Origin: Streptomyces sp. NBC_01294
GTDB taxonomy: Bacteria; Actinomycetota; Actinomycetes; Streptomycetales; Streptomycetaceae
Assembly: GCF_035917235.1 (NCBI RefSeq)
Contig: NZ_CP108423.1
Location: 8,162,483 to 8,226,482, forward strand
DNA: 64,000 nt
Reading direction: 5' to 3'
In this document: piece by piece, positions 9,607 through 19,431 of the stretch
Layout: each line of letters starts with the position of its first letter
Numbering within the stretch: position 1 is the first letter of the stretch
The notes under the pieces: model-generated
The model's database searches: none
Told to the model about the DNA's origin: nothing
Seen by the model: the letters and a program-made list of their open reading frames with translations, nothing else
Translations under genes and position numbers: made by a program

Positions 9607-10270
9607 ATGAACACACGCGAGATCCGAACGGCGACGAGACTCATCGGCCGGCGCAACACCTTGCGGTACCTGGCGGTCGGGGTCGGCGCCACACCGCTGG
9701 CCGCCTGCACCGGCAAGGACAAACCGGCCGCCCCACCGTCCTCGTCGCCTGCCCCGTCCGGTTCCCCTTCCCCTTCGCTCTCGCACTCCCCGGCTGCCCC
9801 CACGTCCGCCACGTCCCCCACGTCCTCCGCGTCCGCTGCGAGCGGTGTCGTGGGGCGCGCCTTCGCGGAATTCGTGAAGGGCACTTGGGCGATCCGGTCG
9901 ACCCTCCCCGGTGGCCAGGGCGGACGCAAGAGCGACGGCAGAGGCGGTCGCCGGCGCCGACGGCACCTGGAGCATCGTCTGGTCGGGTCCCGCCGGCACC
10001 TGGAACGGCCGGTGGAGCCACCAGCGAGGCCGCCTCGACATCCAGGTGCTCACCGGCCCCAAGGGGGAGGGCGAGGGCACCGACGTGTCCTTCGCCGAGC
10101 GCGTCCCCGACACCGTGGACGACCGGGTCGCGCTCTCCCTGCCCTGGTACCCGCTGGGCGCCAACGACATGTTCGGCAAGCTGGAAGCCGCCTACAACGG
10201 AAGCGAACTGCGCATCCGCCACATGGATCTCTCCGGATCCATGTCGATCCACGTGTGCACGCGCACCTGA
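9607..10270 (+). CDS. Putative secreted lipoprotein, one frameshift
   Basis: About 220 residues. The N-terminus has a twin-arginine-like RRNTLRYLAVG and a hydrophobic stretch ending in PLAACTGKD, a plausible lipobox. A Ser/Pro/Thr-rich linker (residues 45-80) follows, then GRAFAEFVKGTWAIRSTLPG. From about 9920 the next frame continues with AVAGADGTWSIVWSGPAGTW and WNGRWSHQRGRLDIQVL, then ends SGSMSIHVCTRT. The rejoined C-terminus looks like a compact beta-rich extracytoplasmic domain that I do not recognise. One indel near 9915-9925 is implied. Confidence 0.65.
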
Positions 10271-10295
10271 CGGCCCTTGCCCTGCCGCGGGCCCC

Positions 10296-10343
10296 CGGAC
10301 CGGCGGACCGGCGGACCGGCGGACCGGCGGACCGGCGGACCGG
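10296..10343. repeat. Octanucleotide tandem repeat (CGGACCGG), six copies
   Basis: Six perfect copies of CGGACCGG, starting 26 bases after the lipoprotein stop. A degenerate array of the same unit occurs at 41781-41812. A short GTACCCGG inverted repeat follows at about 10363-10382. Confidence 0.95.
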
Positions 10344-10779
10344 CACCCCATACTCCCCGTACCGGGTACCCGGTACCCGGATCCCTTCTCCACTCGATGC
10401 GACTTCGGTCCTCGCGGGCACCAGCCGGTCCCGGCCCGGGTACTGCTCCCGGTCCCGGTGAAGGTCGTTGCTCATTGCTCCCCTTCGTGAGGGTTGCGGC
10501 GGCCGGGTGTTCCCCGCGCCGGTCGCATGGCTCCGGAGGGCTGAGGTCGCCGGGAATCTGGTCTGCGGGGATTTGGCCGAGTGGGTCCCTTTCCCCGGAG
10601 TCCCTGGAACACCCCTCCACCAAACCCGCTGTTCGGATGCGCATGCCGGAAGGTAAAGTCCCCTCCGGCGGAGGATCGACCCCACGGGCCCGACCGTAGC
10701 CGCCCTCTCCCACGCCACCTTCACCTCCTCACGGAGCAGCCCCGGCATGTCGCCGGGGTCCTGGAAAGGCCCTTCGTCT
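10344..10779. other. Intergenic stretch without a supported gene
   Basis: No frame here keeps coding character on either strand. Apart from the short GTACCCGG inverted repeat nothing stands out. The end of the stretch must hold the promoter of the fibronectin-III gene. Confidence 0.5.
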
Positions 10780-12557
10780 GTGACCACTCGTACCCGGCTG
10801 AGCGCGCTGGCCACGACAGCCCTCCTCACCACGGTCGGCAGCGTCCTCGTCGCCACCCCGGCGACCGCCGCCACCCGCCCGTCACGCTCTCCGCGGACGA
10901 CGTCACCGACAGCCCGGATACCGCCGGCAACACCCCGGTTCCGTCGCACCCTCCACGATCTCCGCCACACCGCGTGGCGCCCGCCCGCCCGCCGGGCGCC
11001 TGTTCGACCGGTGGGTGGAGGCGGTCCCGGCGACGCCCGCCGGCCTGTCCGCCACGTACGACGCGATGACGGGCCAGGCCACCCTGCGCTGGACCGCGAG
11101 CAAGGAAACGGACCTCGCGGGCTACCGCGTGTACCGTCGGCTCGCCACCACGAGCTGGTCCAAGGCCAGCGGCTCCGCCCTGCTCACCGCCCCCTCCTTC
11201 ACCGACGCGCTGCCGGCCACCGGCCAGACCTTCTTCTACGAGGTCCGCACCGTCGACAAGGGCGGCCGCGAGTCCCGCGGCAGCCTCGACGTGTCGGCGA
11301 CCTCCCTGGACCGGACCGGCCCGGCAGCCCCGGCCGGCCTGACGGCCACAGGCGACAGGTTCACCACCTTGCTGCGCTGGCAGCCCGTGGCCGATGCCGC
11401 CCGGTACGAGGTGTACGGGGCCGCGCAGTCGGCCGGCCCGTACACGCTGCTCGGCACGACCACCCAGCCGTCGTACGACGACCACCTCACGCCCGCCAAC
11501 GCCCCCCGCCACTACCGCGTCCGAGCCCTCGACGCGAAGGGCAACCCGTCGGCGTTCTCCGCGACCGTGATCGGCGACGGCGTCGACCGGACGCCCCCGC
11601 AGGCCCCGACGGACCTGACCACCTACGTCCAGGCGTCCGAGACCCGGGTCTCCTGGAAGATGCCGGACTCCTTCGACAACGACCGGGTGAACGGCGGCCA
11701 CTTCCGCCTGTACCGCTCTCCGGGCACCACCCTCGACCCCGCCACGCTAACCCGCGTATCCTGCGTGAACACCGATTCCGCGTACGACCGCATGCGCGCC
11801 GACCAGGGCATGACCCCCGGCGCCCACTACACGTACGCCGTCACCGCGGTGGACGCGGCCGGAAGCGAGTCGGCGCTGTCCGCCCCCGTCACCGTCCGCA
11901 GCGGCGACCGCGTGGCCCCCGGCCCGGTCACCGGCCTGCGCGCCACACCACGCAACGACGGCATGCTGCTGAGCTGGGACGCTCCGGCAGAGGACGACAT
12001 CGCCTCGTACTTCGCCTGGCGCGGAGTACGTCAGCCCGACGGCACGGTCCGCTGGCTCGAAAGCTGTTCGGAAGGCACGTCCGACCCGCAGGCGATGCTC
12101 TGCCCGTCCATCCCCGACGGCGAGACCTACGTCTACGCCGTGATAGCCAAGGACCGCTGGGACAACCGGCTGCGGCTCGACGATCCGACGGTCGCCACGG
12201 TCACGGCCACCGAGCTGGACCTCGTCCGTCCGTGACCGTCGTCACCACCGGGCTCCTCAACGGCGGGTCCTACGCCACGATGATCACCGGACCGAGCAGG
12301 CTCGTCGTTTCGTGGGGATGCCACGACACCTCGCTGTGCGACCCGATCGTCGGCTATCGGGTCAGCAGGTGGAACCCGTCCACCGAGGCGTACGAACCGC
12401 TGCACGCCGGGCTGTTGCCGACCGAGACCAGGAACTACACGGACGACACGGCAGCGCAGGGGAACACGTACTTCTACACGTTCGAGGCGCTGCGGGCGGC
12501 AGCGGCAGCACGGCCATGTCCCACGCATGGGCGACGACCATCGCGGATCTCGTCTGA
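10780..12557 (+). pseudogene. Secreted multi-domain fibronectin type III protein, several frameshifts
   Basis: A GTG start at 10780 (AAAGG upstream) opens a classic signal peptide (LSALATTALLTTVGSVLVA, then TPATAA). Coding then moves through three frames: VTLSADDVTDSPDTAGNTP (about 10880-10960), a long run from 11015 to 12235, then two more segments to 12557. The long run holds about four FN3 domains, each with the W...L.Y.VYR / Y.VRAVD pattern (for example DLAGYRVYRRLATTSW, FYEVRTVDKGG, HYRVRALDAKG, TYAVTAVDAAG). A fifth lies in IVGYRVSRWNPSTEAYEPL. No catalytic domain is visible. At least three indels are needed, so this is either decayed or badly sequenced. The role is probably binding of polysaccharide or cell surface. 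Confidence 0.75.
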
Positions 12558-12663
12558 CCCGGCCCGGAACGAGCGGCGGATACGAGCGGCCTGCTCGGCA
12601 GGGTCTTCCGCCTGGGCGTTCTCCGTGCGCCGGGCCGTTCGCGGCGGCGGCCGGCGGTGCGTC

Positions 12664-13769
12664 TCAGCCGGTGGCGACCTGATCGTCGTCCTTGATGCTG
12701 GTCAGGAAGAACCCCGGACATCCTCGGCGAGTAGTTCCGGCACCTCCATCGCGGCGAAGTGCCCGCCGCGGTCGAACTCGGACCAGTGCCTGATGTCGTA
12801 CAACCGCTCGGCCAGCGGTCTCACCGACTGGGTGATGTCGTGCGCGAACACCGCCACGCCCACCGGCACCGGGCGCGGCTCGGTCCGCCGCGGCGTCTCG
12901 CGGTGCAGCCGCGCCGAGGATGCGGCGGTGGCGGTCAGCCAGTACAGCGAGACGTCGGTGAGCATCCGGTCGTCGCTGATCGTCGAGCGGGGGTCGGTCC
13001 ACTGCGCGAAGCGCTCGGCGATCCAGGCCAGTTGGCCGACGGGAGAGTCGGTCAGCGCGTAGCCGATGGTCTGCGGGGTGGTGGCCTGCAGGGCCTGGTA
13101 CGGCGGGCGGTTCGCCATCAGCTGCCTGACCTTGTCCAGCCGGGCTTCATCCGTTGCGGACAGTTCGACGTCGGCGTCCGGGTCCGGCCGCGTCGGCAGG
13201 TAGTTGAGGTGCACCCCGACCACCTGCTCGGGTGCCACCGCGCCGAGCGCCGTCGAGATGCCCGCGCCGAAGTCGCCGCCCTGCGCACCGTAGCGCTCGT
13301 ACCCGAGACGGCGCATCAGCTCGGCCCAGGCCCGCGCGACGTGGACGCTGTCCCAGCCGCGCTGGTGGGTCGGCCCCGAGAAGCCGTAACCCGGGATGGA
13401 CGGAATCACCAGGTGGAAGTCGCGCGACAGCGGCTCGATCACGTCCAGGAACTCCAGGAACGAACCGGGCCAGCCGTGGGTGAGGATCAGCGCGAGCGCG
13501 TCCGGCTTCGCCGACCGGACGTGGACGAAGTGGATTTTCTGGCCGTCGATTTCGGTGGTGAAGTGCGGCAGCCCGTTGAGCTCGGCCTCGTGCGCACGCC
13601 AGTCGTAGCCGGTGCGCCAGTACGCGGCCAGCTCCTTCAGCCGCGCCAGCGGGAAGCCGTAGTCCCACCCGGCGTCGGCGACCTCGTTGGGCCAACGGGT
13701 GCGGGAGAGACGGTCGGCCAGGTCGTCGAGGTCGGTCTGGGGGATGTCGATGCGGAACGGCTTGATCAC
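12664..13769 (-). CDS. Epoxide hydrolase (alpha/beta fold, EHN domain)
   Basis: An epoxide hydrolase of about 368 residues. It has the N-terminal EHN domain (FRIDIPQTDLDDLADRLSRT, RWPNEVADAGWDYGF), the oxyanion-hole strand LILTHGWPGSFLEF, the nucleophile in GAQGGDFGAGI (Asp) and the catalytic His in EFDRGGHFAAMEVPE. As written the frame stops at 12702 after DVRGSS. Restoring one G in the run near 12712 gives DVRGFFLTSIKDDDQ with a stop at 12664, the usual type of C-terminus. It is divergent from a MarR-like remnant; such pairs are common where the regulator senses the substrate. Confidence 0.88.
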
Positions 13770-13806
13770 GGTTCTTCCCTCCAGGAAGATTCATTCGCAG
13801 CCCAAA

Positions 13807-13849
13807 CGTTCGTGCCACTAACGCGGCTAGATCGTTGGTAGCACTAACG
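13807..13849. promoter_or_regulatory. Pair of 17-bp near-palindromic repeats upstream of the epoxide hydrolase
   Basis: CGTTCGTGCCACTAACG (13807-13823) and CGTTGGTAGCACTAACG (13833-13849) are near copies spaced 26 bases apart, each with CGTT/AACG ends in inverted orientation. They lie 38 bases upstream of the hydrolase start and before the MarR-like remnant, which is where MarR operators are expected. Confidence 0.55.
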
Positions 13850-13933
13850 CAAGGGGGGAGGGGGAGGCCGCCATAAACCCGACCCCGCCTCCCGCCTCCC
13901 GAACGCGCCCCCCACCGGCCCGGCTGCACGCCG

Positions 13934-14194
13934 GTGTCTGTGGCCGTCGCTGACCGCCTCGTCGGCGAGTGTCTGGCCGCCGAGGGCGCGCACAAGGGAC
14001 ACTTCGCCGCACTGGTCGCCCTCGCCGAGGCCGGCGCGGCCGGCCAGGCCGGACTCGGCCGCCGCACCGGCATCTACCGCAGTGACACGCGGTCGCCGTC
14101 CGCCACGAGCTCGCCGAATCCGAAGGCATCCGCCGCGACCCCGCCCCCGACGACCCGCCCCACGACGTCAAGGTGCTGATTCACGAAGTGAGGA
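13934..14194 (+). pseudogene. MarR-family regulator remnant
   Basis: The frame from GTG 13934 has HFAALVALAEAGAAGQAGLG followed by RRTGIYRSD. This matches the MarR winged-helix region up to the recognition helix. After about 14083 the frame is lost, but the third frame gives AVRHELAESEGIRRDPAPDD and then DVKVLIHE, which matches the wing that follows in MarR proteins. The N-terminal dimerisation helix and the C-terminus are missing. The gene is probably broken, unless several indels are sequencing errors. It is divergent from the epoxide hydrolase with paired operator-like repeats between them. Confidence 0.5.
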
Positions 14195-14530
14195 GGGCCG
14201 GCGTGCGCAATGGACCGCGGAGAGAGCAAGCCCTCGTCTTCCTGCGTGCCGAGCACGACAGTTCGACATCAACGATGACGACGGCGAGCACGACCATGAC
14301 GTGCAGGTCCACTGCGAACTCCGCGATCTGGCTCCACGGGAGAGCCCGGGACGGGAGCTCGGCCCCGCAGCTGAGGTTGGAGAGGAGTCCGGGGCCGTCA
14401 CGGACGTGACACCCGCAGGGTGCCCCCGGAGGGCGCCGCCCATCCACTCGGCGAACGCTCGGCCCAGGTCCGGTCGCCGGCTGATTGTGTATCGACCGCC
14501 CGGCCCCCGATCGGAACCCGGCGCGCCGGG
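14195..14530. other. Intergenic stretch with no supported gene
   Basis: The open frames on both strands here are compositionally poor and match nothing. It may hold decayed downstream parts of the MarR remnant. Confidence 0.4.
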
Positions 14531-14873
14531 TCAGGAGCTGCGGTCGTCCTCGATGCTCACGTCGGCGGGCCAGGTTGCGTGGGTGATGAAGTGCGCGACG
14601 GCACGGCACGCAAGGTCGAAGGTGACGGTGTCACGGTCGGCGTATGTGTCGATCTGCCCGTTGGACAGTGGATAGCGCCCAGAGCTGCTGTCGGCGTGCG
14701 GATCGACGAGGTGCTCCCAGGGGCTGCCATCGGTATCCGTCAGGACCACCATCGCGCGTTCGCCGTTCGTGACCACGGCCAGCTGCCTGCCCCTCGCCAC
14801 GAAAATGTCCTCCGACCAGGAGCCCGGCCACGCGGAGCCCGGCGAGCAGGCGCAGGTCGGACTCGTATGTGAT
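14531..14873 (-). pseudogene. Imm1-like immunity protein, frameshifted and without a clear start
   Basis: The C-terminal frame reads GRQLAVVTNGERAMVVLTD, then GSPWEHLVDPHADS, YPLSNGQIDTYADRDTV and AVAHFITHATWPADV. This is the pattern of actinobacterial Imm1 immunity proteins, which protect against deaminase-type or nuclease-type polymorphic toxins. Upstream, ITYESDLRLLAGLRVAGLLV lies in a different frame and resembles their N-terminus, but it has no start codon. No toxin gene is visible on either side. It is either an orphan immunity remnant or an indel-damaged gene. Confidence 0.55.
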
Positions 14874-14979
14874 GAGTCACAAGTCTCACACCCGAAATCG
14901 AACCGCGGCTCCACCGCCGTTGTGCTTCCCCCCGGTTGCTCGGCCCAGCGGCAGCGCCCGGCCCCCGATGAGGGAGCTC

Positions 14980-15695
14980 CTAGCTGTTGCCCGACCTGAA
15001 CAGGAAGTCCTCGACCGCGCGGAGATCGGTGTTCCAGTACGTGACCCGGGGCGTGGGGCCGACGGTGAGGGACTCGACCTCGTCCGACAGCCTGATGTCG
15101 AGCGGTGCCACATCCGTGTTGCTGTTGGGGGCGCGGTCCTGGTAGCCGAGGGAGAACGATGTGACGTTCGTCGTCTTCTGGCCGGCCCGAAGACGAACAG
15201 GCCCGCATACGCCTTCTCCTTCGGCCCGATCGTGGCGATGGCCCGCGGCTCGGACTCCATCGGACTGACCGGAGCTCCGATGTCGGTGCCGAAGCGGACG
15301 TACGGGTAGTGGTAGAGGGTGCAGGCCCTGTCGGTGAAGTTGGTGGCCGTGATGAGGAGGTGCTGGCCCGAATCCTGTCGCCACCCCGACGTGTCGATCG
15401 AGAGGTCGTTGTCATTGCAGGCCGCGATGGTGGTGTCACCGCCGCCGGGGCCGGCCGAGCCGCCACCCGGGCTCTGCGAGGGGCCGGTCGTACCGCCGCC
15501 ACCGGGCTGGGCGGTGCCGGCCGTGCTCGGCGTACCGGAGGGCGTGGGGACGCCGGTCGCACTCGGGCTGCCGGAGGCGGTGGGGCTCTTGCCGTCGTCC
15601 GCGCCGCCGGACTGGCAGGCCGTGGACGAGAGGAGCGCGGCGATGGCCGGGACCCCAAGGGCGTAGGTCTTCCAGCTCTTGCGGGCAGTGCGCAT
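14980..15695 (-). CDS. DUF4232-type lipoprotein, one frameshift
   Basis: About 238 residues. The signal ends in the lipobox LLSSTAC (Cys near residue 27). A long Ser/Thr/Pro/Gly-rich linker follows (residues 30-90), then a DUF4232-like domain: CNDNDLSIDTSGWRQDSGQ, LLITATNFTDRACTLYHYPY and FGTDIGAPVSPMESEP. After KAYAGLFVFGPA the frame breaks near 15185; the next frame ends TTNVTSFSLGYQDRAPNSN and RVTYWNTDLRAVEDFLF, stopping at 14980. The protein is probably anchored to the outer face of the membrane. The function of DUF4232 is not established. Confidence 0.75.
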
Positions 15696-15985
15696 GGTAG
15701 CCCCCGTGTGCCTTCACCTGGCTCGAAACGTGTGGTCGACCATTCGGTTGTGCCCGGCGGAATCGCTGGAATCCCCTTCCCGTGGGACCGTTACGGACCC
15801 AGGACGTGAAGTCACCATTCCGTCCAAGTGGTCGTGGTCCCTCCACTGCCCGCCGGATCGTCCACCAGGTGATCCCGCCCTGCCCCCCTCGACCCCGACC
15901 CCATGGATCACCTGGCCCCGACGGGACCGCCGACCGCTACGCGCCTCCAAGGGGCCGCCATGGCCGACTCGGGGGACGCCTTCGC

Positions 15986-17172
15986 TCACGAGGTGCCGCG
16001 GCCCCCGGCGCACAACGCGTTGTCGATCAGGGTGCCGGCCGCGCCCTCCTGGGCCAGTATGTGCTCCGGGGTGTCGCCGCGTGCCTCGGACATGGAGACG
16101 ACGGCGCTTCGCTTGCCGTCGTCGGTGACGCCGTTGTGGGTGATGTAGCCGCCGTCGCCGCCCTCGTGGCTCCAGTAGGTTCCCCCGCAGGTCAGGGGGC
16201 GTTCAACCAGGCCGAGCCCGTATCGGCCGCCGGGCCACAGCTGTTGGACCTCCGCGCTCACGGGGACGGTCTGCTTCATCTTGGCCAGTTGACCCTTCGG
16301 CAGCAGGCGGCCCCCGAGCAGGGCGCGGAAGAAGTCGTTCTCGTCCGGTGTGGTCGTGACCCACGAAAGGTTCTGGTGGTCCACCGGTATCTGTTCGGTG
16401 ACGTCCACCACGGAACCGGGGCCGAAGAGCTGGTACGCCCGGGCGTGCGGACGGGGCAGGGTGGGCGAGGTGCCCATCCACCGGGTCTGGTCGAGGCCGA
16501 GCGGGCGCAGGATGCGGTCTTCGATCTCCCGGTGGGCTGGTTGACCGGTGGCCATCCGGATGATCATGTCCAGCAGGACGTAGCCGGTGTTGGAGTACTC
16601 CCAGCCCTCACCGGGCGGGAAGTTCGGCGCGTGGGCCATGGCTCGGGCAACCAGCTGCTCGGGGCTGTGGACGTCGTGGCGCTGCTGCCGGTATTCCTCC
16701 GGTGTGGTGTATCCGGGCAGGTCGTCGTGGATGCCGCTGGTGTGCTGGAGCAGTTGGCGGAGGGTGATCCGGCTGCCGTCGTTGCCGTTCCCCCGCACCA
16801 CTCCTGGCAGTCGGCGGTCGACGGTGTCGTCCAGGGAGAGCCTGCCCTCCGCCTCCAGTTGGAGGACCACGGTGGCGACCATCGTCTTGGACGTGCTGGC
16901 CATGCGGAAGTACCCGTTGGACGAGACCGGGCGGCCGGTGCGCAGGTCGGCCGTGCCGCTCGTGGCGACCGACTGCCGACCGCCTGGTGCGACCGTGCGG
17001 GCCTGCACGCCGCTGACACCGAGGGCGTGGATCGCCTCGGTGTCCCGGCGTAACTGGTCTGCGGCGGAGGAACCCGGGGGTCGGGCCACGGCGCTCGCCG
17101 CCGTGGCGGCGAGCAGCAGGCGGTGGCCGTGGCCAGTACCACGGAGAGGCGCGAGCGTGAAGTCGAAGTCAT
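15986..17172 (-). CDS. D-alanyl-D-alanine carboxypeptidase/class C beta-lactamase family, secreted
   Basis: About 395 residues with all three serine-hydrolase motifs: STSK in FRMASTSKTMVATVV, YSN in WEYSNTGYVLLDMII and the HxG-type SHEGGDGGYITHNG. The catalytic core starts at TEAIHALGVSGVQARTVAPG. The likely start ATG 17172 opens MTSTSRSRLSVVLATATA, a signal peptide that lies in a neighbouring frame. One indel near 17115-17130 joins it to LLLAATAASAVARPPGSS. It should act outside the cell on peptidoglycan stem peptides or as a related esterase. The terminal GGRGTS lies 148 bases from the convergent neighbourhood of the DUF2199 gene's strand mate. Confidence 0.83.
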
Positions 17173-17309
17173 GGCGGAACGCTAGGTCCGCCCGACGGGC
17201 GGAGACCATCCGATGCACCCCAGGATCGGAAGGGGGGATATCCCCCGGCACCCGTCGGGGAAGGGCCCACCCGCCTACGACCGGTGTTCCGACGACGACA
17301 TGAGGTGAC

Positions 17310-17819
17310 TCAGGCCGGATGCAGCACCGCCACGGCGATCTCACGCACACGGTCCTGCGTGATCCCGGTGCGCTGTTCGACGGCGAGCGGGTGCTCGTTG
17401 GGCTCCAGCTCGATGGAAGGGCGCTTGCCCACCGGTCGCGTGTGGGCGTTGGTCTTGAGGTTGGTGGTGCTCTCGGAGTAGAGCGCGAGCTCGGTGCTGA
17501 GCCAGCCGAAGTACGGCTTCTCGGCTTCACGGCCCTCCGTGTTCCACACCTCGAGAGCACGGGCGAAATTGTCCCTGCTCAGAGAGACCCAGACGCCCCA
17601 CGAGAAGACGTCCTGGCTGCCGATCACCGGTATCTCGATCATCCCTCTGACGAAGAAGTGCTGGCCCTTGATCACACACTGGTCGGACGACAACATGCTG
17701 TCCGGATCACTTTCGAAGCTGGGGTCCCAGTCGTCAGGAGCCATGGCAGAGTAGGCCATGGGAAGGTCTGCGTGCTGTTCGCCGCAGGAGGAGCATGTGA
17801 AACCGAGATCGATAGACAT
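17310..17819 (-). CDS. DUF2199 domain-containing protein
   Basis: An intact 169-residue protein. The FTCSSCGEQHADLPMAY start with a CxxC pair, the LSSDQCVIKGQHFFVRGMIE segment and the FSWGVWVSLSRDNFARALE motif are characteristic of DUF2199 proteins. No signal peptide or membrane segment is present. The function of the family is unknown; the CxxC may bind zinc. Its start is nine bases from the left boundary of an IS5-like unit, so its promoter may have been displaced by the insertion. Confidence 0.85.
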   Translation of the reverse strand: MSIDLGFTCSSCGEQHADLPMAYSAMAPDDWDPSFESDPDSMLSSDQCVIKGQHFFVRGMIEIPVIGSQDVFSWGVWVSLSRDNFARALEVWNTEGREAEKPYFGWLSTELALYSESTTNLKTNAHTRPVGKRPSIELEPNEHPLAVEQRTGITQDRVREIAVAVLHPA

Positions 17820-17974
17820 GGCGCGAGCCTAGGGCCTGTCCGGCGGATCATGCCGGGCGGCCCACCGGCGCTGAATCGCTGTAGCGACCCGCCGGACAAG
17901 GAGCTAGGTGGAACAGGTTGGGCCCGTCGAAAAATACTTCGACATCGGTCGCGTGATCGGGGACGCTTCGCGCG

Positions 17975-18481
17975 ATGACCAGAATCGACGACACGCCGCC
18001 CGCGTGGGACGAGCGCACCCAGCTCACCACGTTTCTCGACTACGCACGTGACACCGCCCGCGCCAAGTGCGATGGCGTCTCGGTGGAGAACGCCCGCAAG
18101 GCGCTCCTGCCGGGCTCACCGCTGATGACCATGAGCGGATTGATCAACCATCTCCGCTGGGTCGAGTACTACTGGTTCCAGGTGGTCTTCCTCGGCGAGG
18201 AAGACCAGGGCCCCTGGACCGATGAGGACCCCGACCGCGAGATGCGTATCGCCGTCGACTTCCCGCTCACGCAGTTGCTCGACGAATACGCCGAACAGAG
18301 CGCCCGTTACCGCGAACTGGTCGCCGGGAACAGCCTGGACACCCAGGCCAAGGGAGCCGTCCGCGACGGTCTCCATGTCGACCTGCGCTGGATCCTCCTC
18401 CACCTCACCGAGGAGACAGCCCGCCACAACGGCCACCTGGACATCCTGCGCGAGATGCTCGACGGCCAGACCGGCGACTAG
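17975..18481 (+). CDS. DinB/DUF664 family protein
   Basis: An intact 168-residue protein of the DinB-like four-helix fold (DUF664), a metal-binding superfamily that includes thiol S-transferases. Conserved histidines lie in LINHLRWVEYYWFQVV (helix 2) and in ILLHLTEETARHNGHLDILR, with the paired His near residues 145 and 157. No signal peptide is present. It sits between the outer inverted repeats of the IS5-type unit, 12 bases from the convergent transposase stop, and may therefore travel as a passenger gene. Confidence 0.88.
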   Translation: MTRIDDTPPAWDERTQLTTFLDYARDTARAKCDGVSVENARKALLPGSPLMTMSGLINHLRWVEYYWFQVVFLGEEDQGPWTDEDPDREMRIAVDFPLTQLLDEYAEQSARYRELVAGNSLDTQAKGAVRDGLHVDLRWILLHLTEETARHNGHLDILREMLDGQTGD

Positions 18482-18493
18482 ATCCGGCAGAGA

Positions 18494-19380
18494 TCACGGG
18501 CGAAGCCAGAGTCGGATCGAGGCGACGGTGACGGTGCTTTGGAAGACGTAGCCGCGCTTGTCGAACCTCGTCGCCACGGCCCGGAAGTTCTTCAACGCGT
18601 TGATCGTCCGCTCGACTTCGTTCCTGCGCTTGTAGATCGTCTTGTCGAAGCCTGCGGGCCGGCCGCCCTTGCTGCCCCTTCGTTGGCGGTTGGCCCGCTG
18701 GTTCTTCGGTTCGGGAATGGTGTGCTTGATCTGGCGTCGTCGCAGGTAGCGGCGGTTGCGGCGGGAGGAGTGCGCCTTGTCGCCGCCGAGATGGTCGGGC
18801 CGCGTGCGCGGGTGTCCGCCGCCGAGGCGGGCGACATGGATGCGGTCCATGACCGGGATGAGCTGCGGAGCGTCGCCCCACTGGCCCGGAGTGATCAGCA
18901 GGGCCAGGGGGCGGCGTCCACCCTCACCGGCGAGGTGGATCTTGCAGGTCAGACCGCCCCGGGAGCGTCCGAGTCCCTCGTCGGGGCGGTGCTGTCGGGG
19001 CGTGCGTCTTTTCCCGGCACTCGTGGCGGTTTCCTACGAGCCCCGGCGGCGTGCTGATGGGCCCGGCAGGAGGTCGAATCGACGCTTACCATCGACCAGT
19101 CGATCCGGCCTTCCGCGTCGGCGTCGGCCAGGACGGCCGCGAAGATCCTGTCCCAAGTGCCGTCCGCCGACCAGCGTCTGTGCCGTTCGTACACCGTCTT
19201 CCAAGGGCCGAAACGCGCAGCTAGATCCCGCCACGGCACCCCCGTGCGCAGTCGGTACAGGATCCCGTTGATGACCCTGCGGTGGCCGGCCCACCGGCCG
19301 CCGCGCTGCCCGGACTTCGGCAGATGCGGCTTCAGCCGGGCCCACTCCTCATGCGCTAAATCTCCCCGCCCCATGCTCAT
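18494..19380 (-). CDS. IS5 family transposase in two frames
   Basis: The upstream frame (19380-18949) has LAHEEWARLKPHLPKSG, the RTGVPWRDLAARFGPWKTVY segment and the first DDE Asp in DWSMVSVDSTSCRAHQH. The downstream frame, entered before 18850, carries the middle and C-terminal part with NEVERTINALKNFRAVATRF and YVFQSTVTVASIRLWL, including the final catalytic Glu in NEVERTIN. Members of the IS427 group of IS5 are known to use programmed frameshifting, so two frames here need not mean decay. Other indels nearby make a sequencing cause equally possible. Confidence 0.85.
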
Positions 19381-19431
19381 GCCAACGACCCGATGCCACG
19401 ACGGTCACAAGATCCGCCGGACAGGCCCTAG

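Larger units (their letters stand above)
17829..19431. mobile_element. IS5-type unit bounded by perfect 21-bp inverted repeats, also enclosing a DinB-family gene
   Basis: CTAGGGCCTGTCCGGCGGATC at 17829-17849 recurs perfectly inverted at 19411-19431. The outer CTAG on each side is consistent with target duplication. Inside are the DinB gene (17975-18481) and an IS5-family transposase on the minus strand (18494-19380). A bare IS of this type should be about 0.9 kb and end near 18478, where only a weakly similar ATCCGGCAGAGATC is found. So either the DinB gene is cargo, or two IS ends flank it by chance. A third, imperfect copy of the end lies at 17886-17907. Confidence 0.65.
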
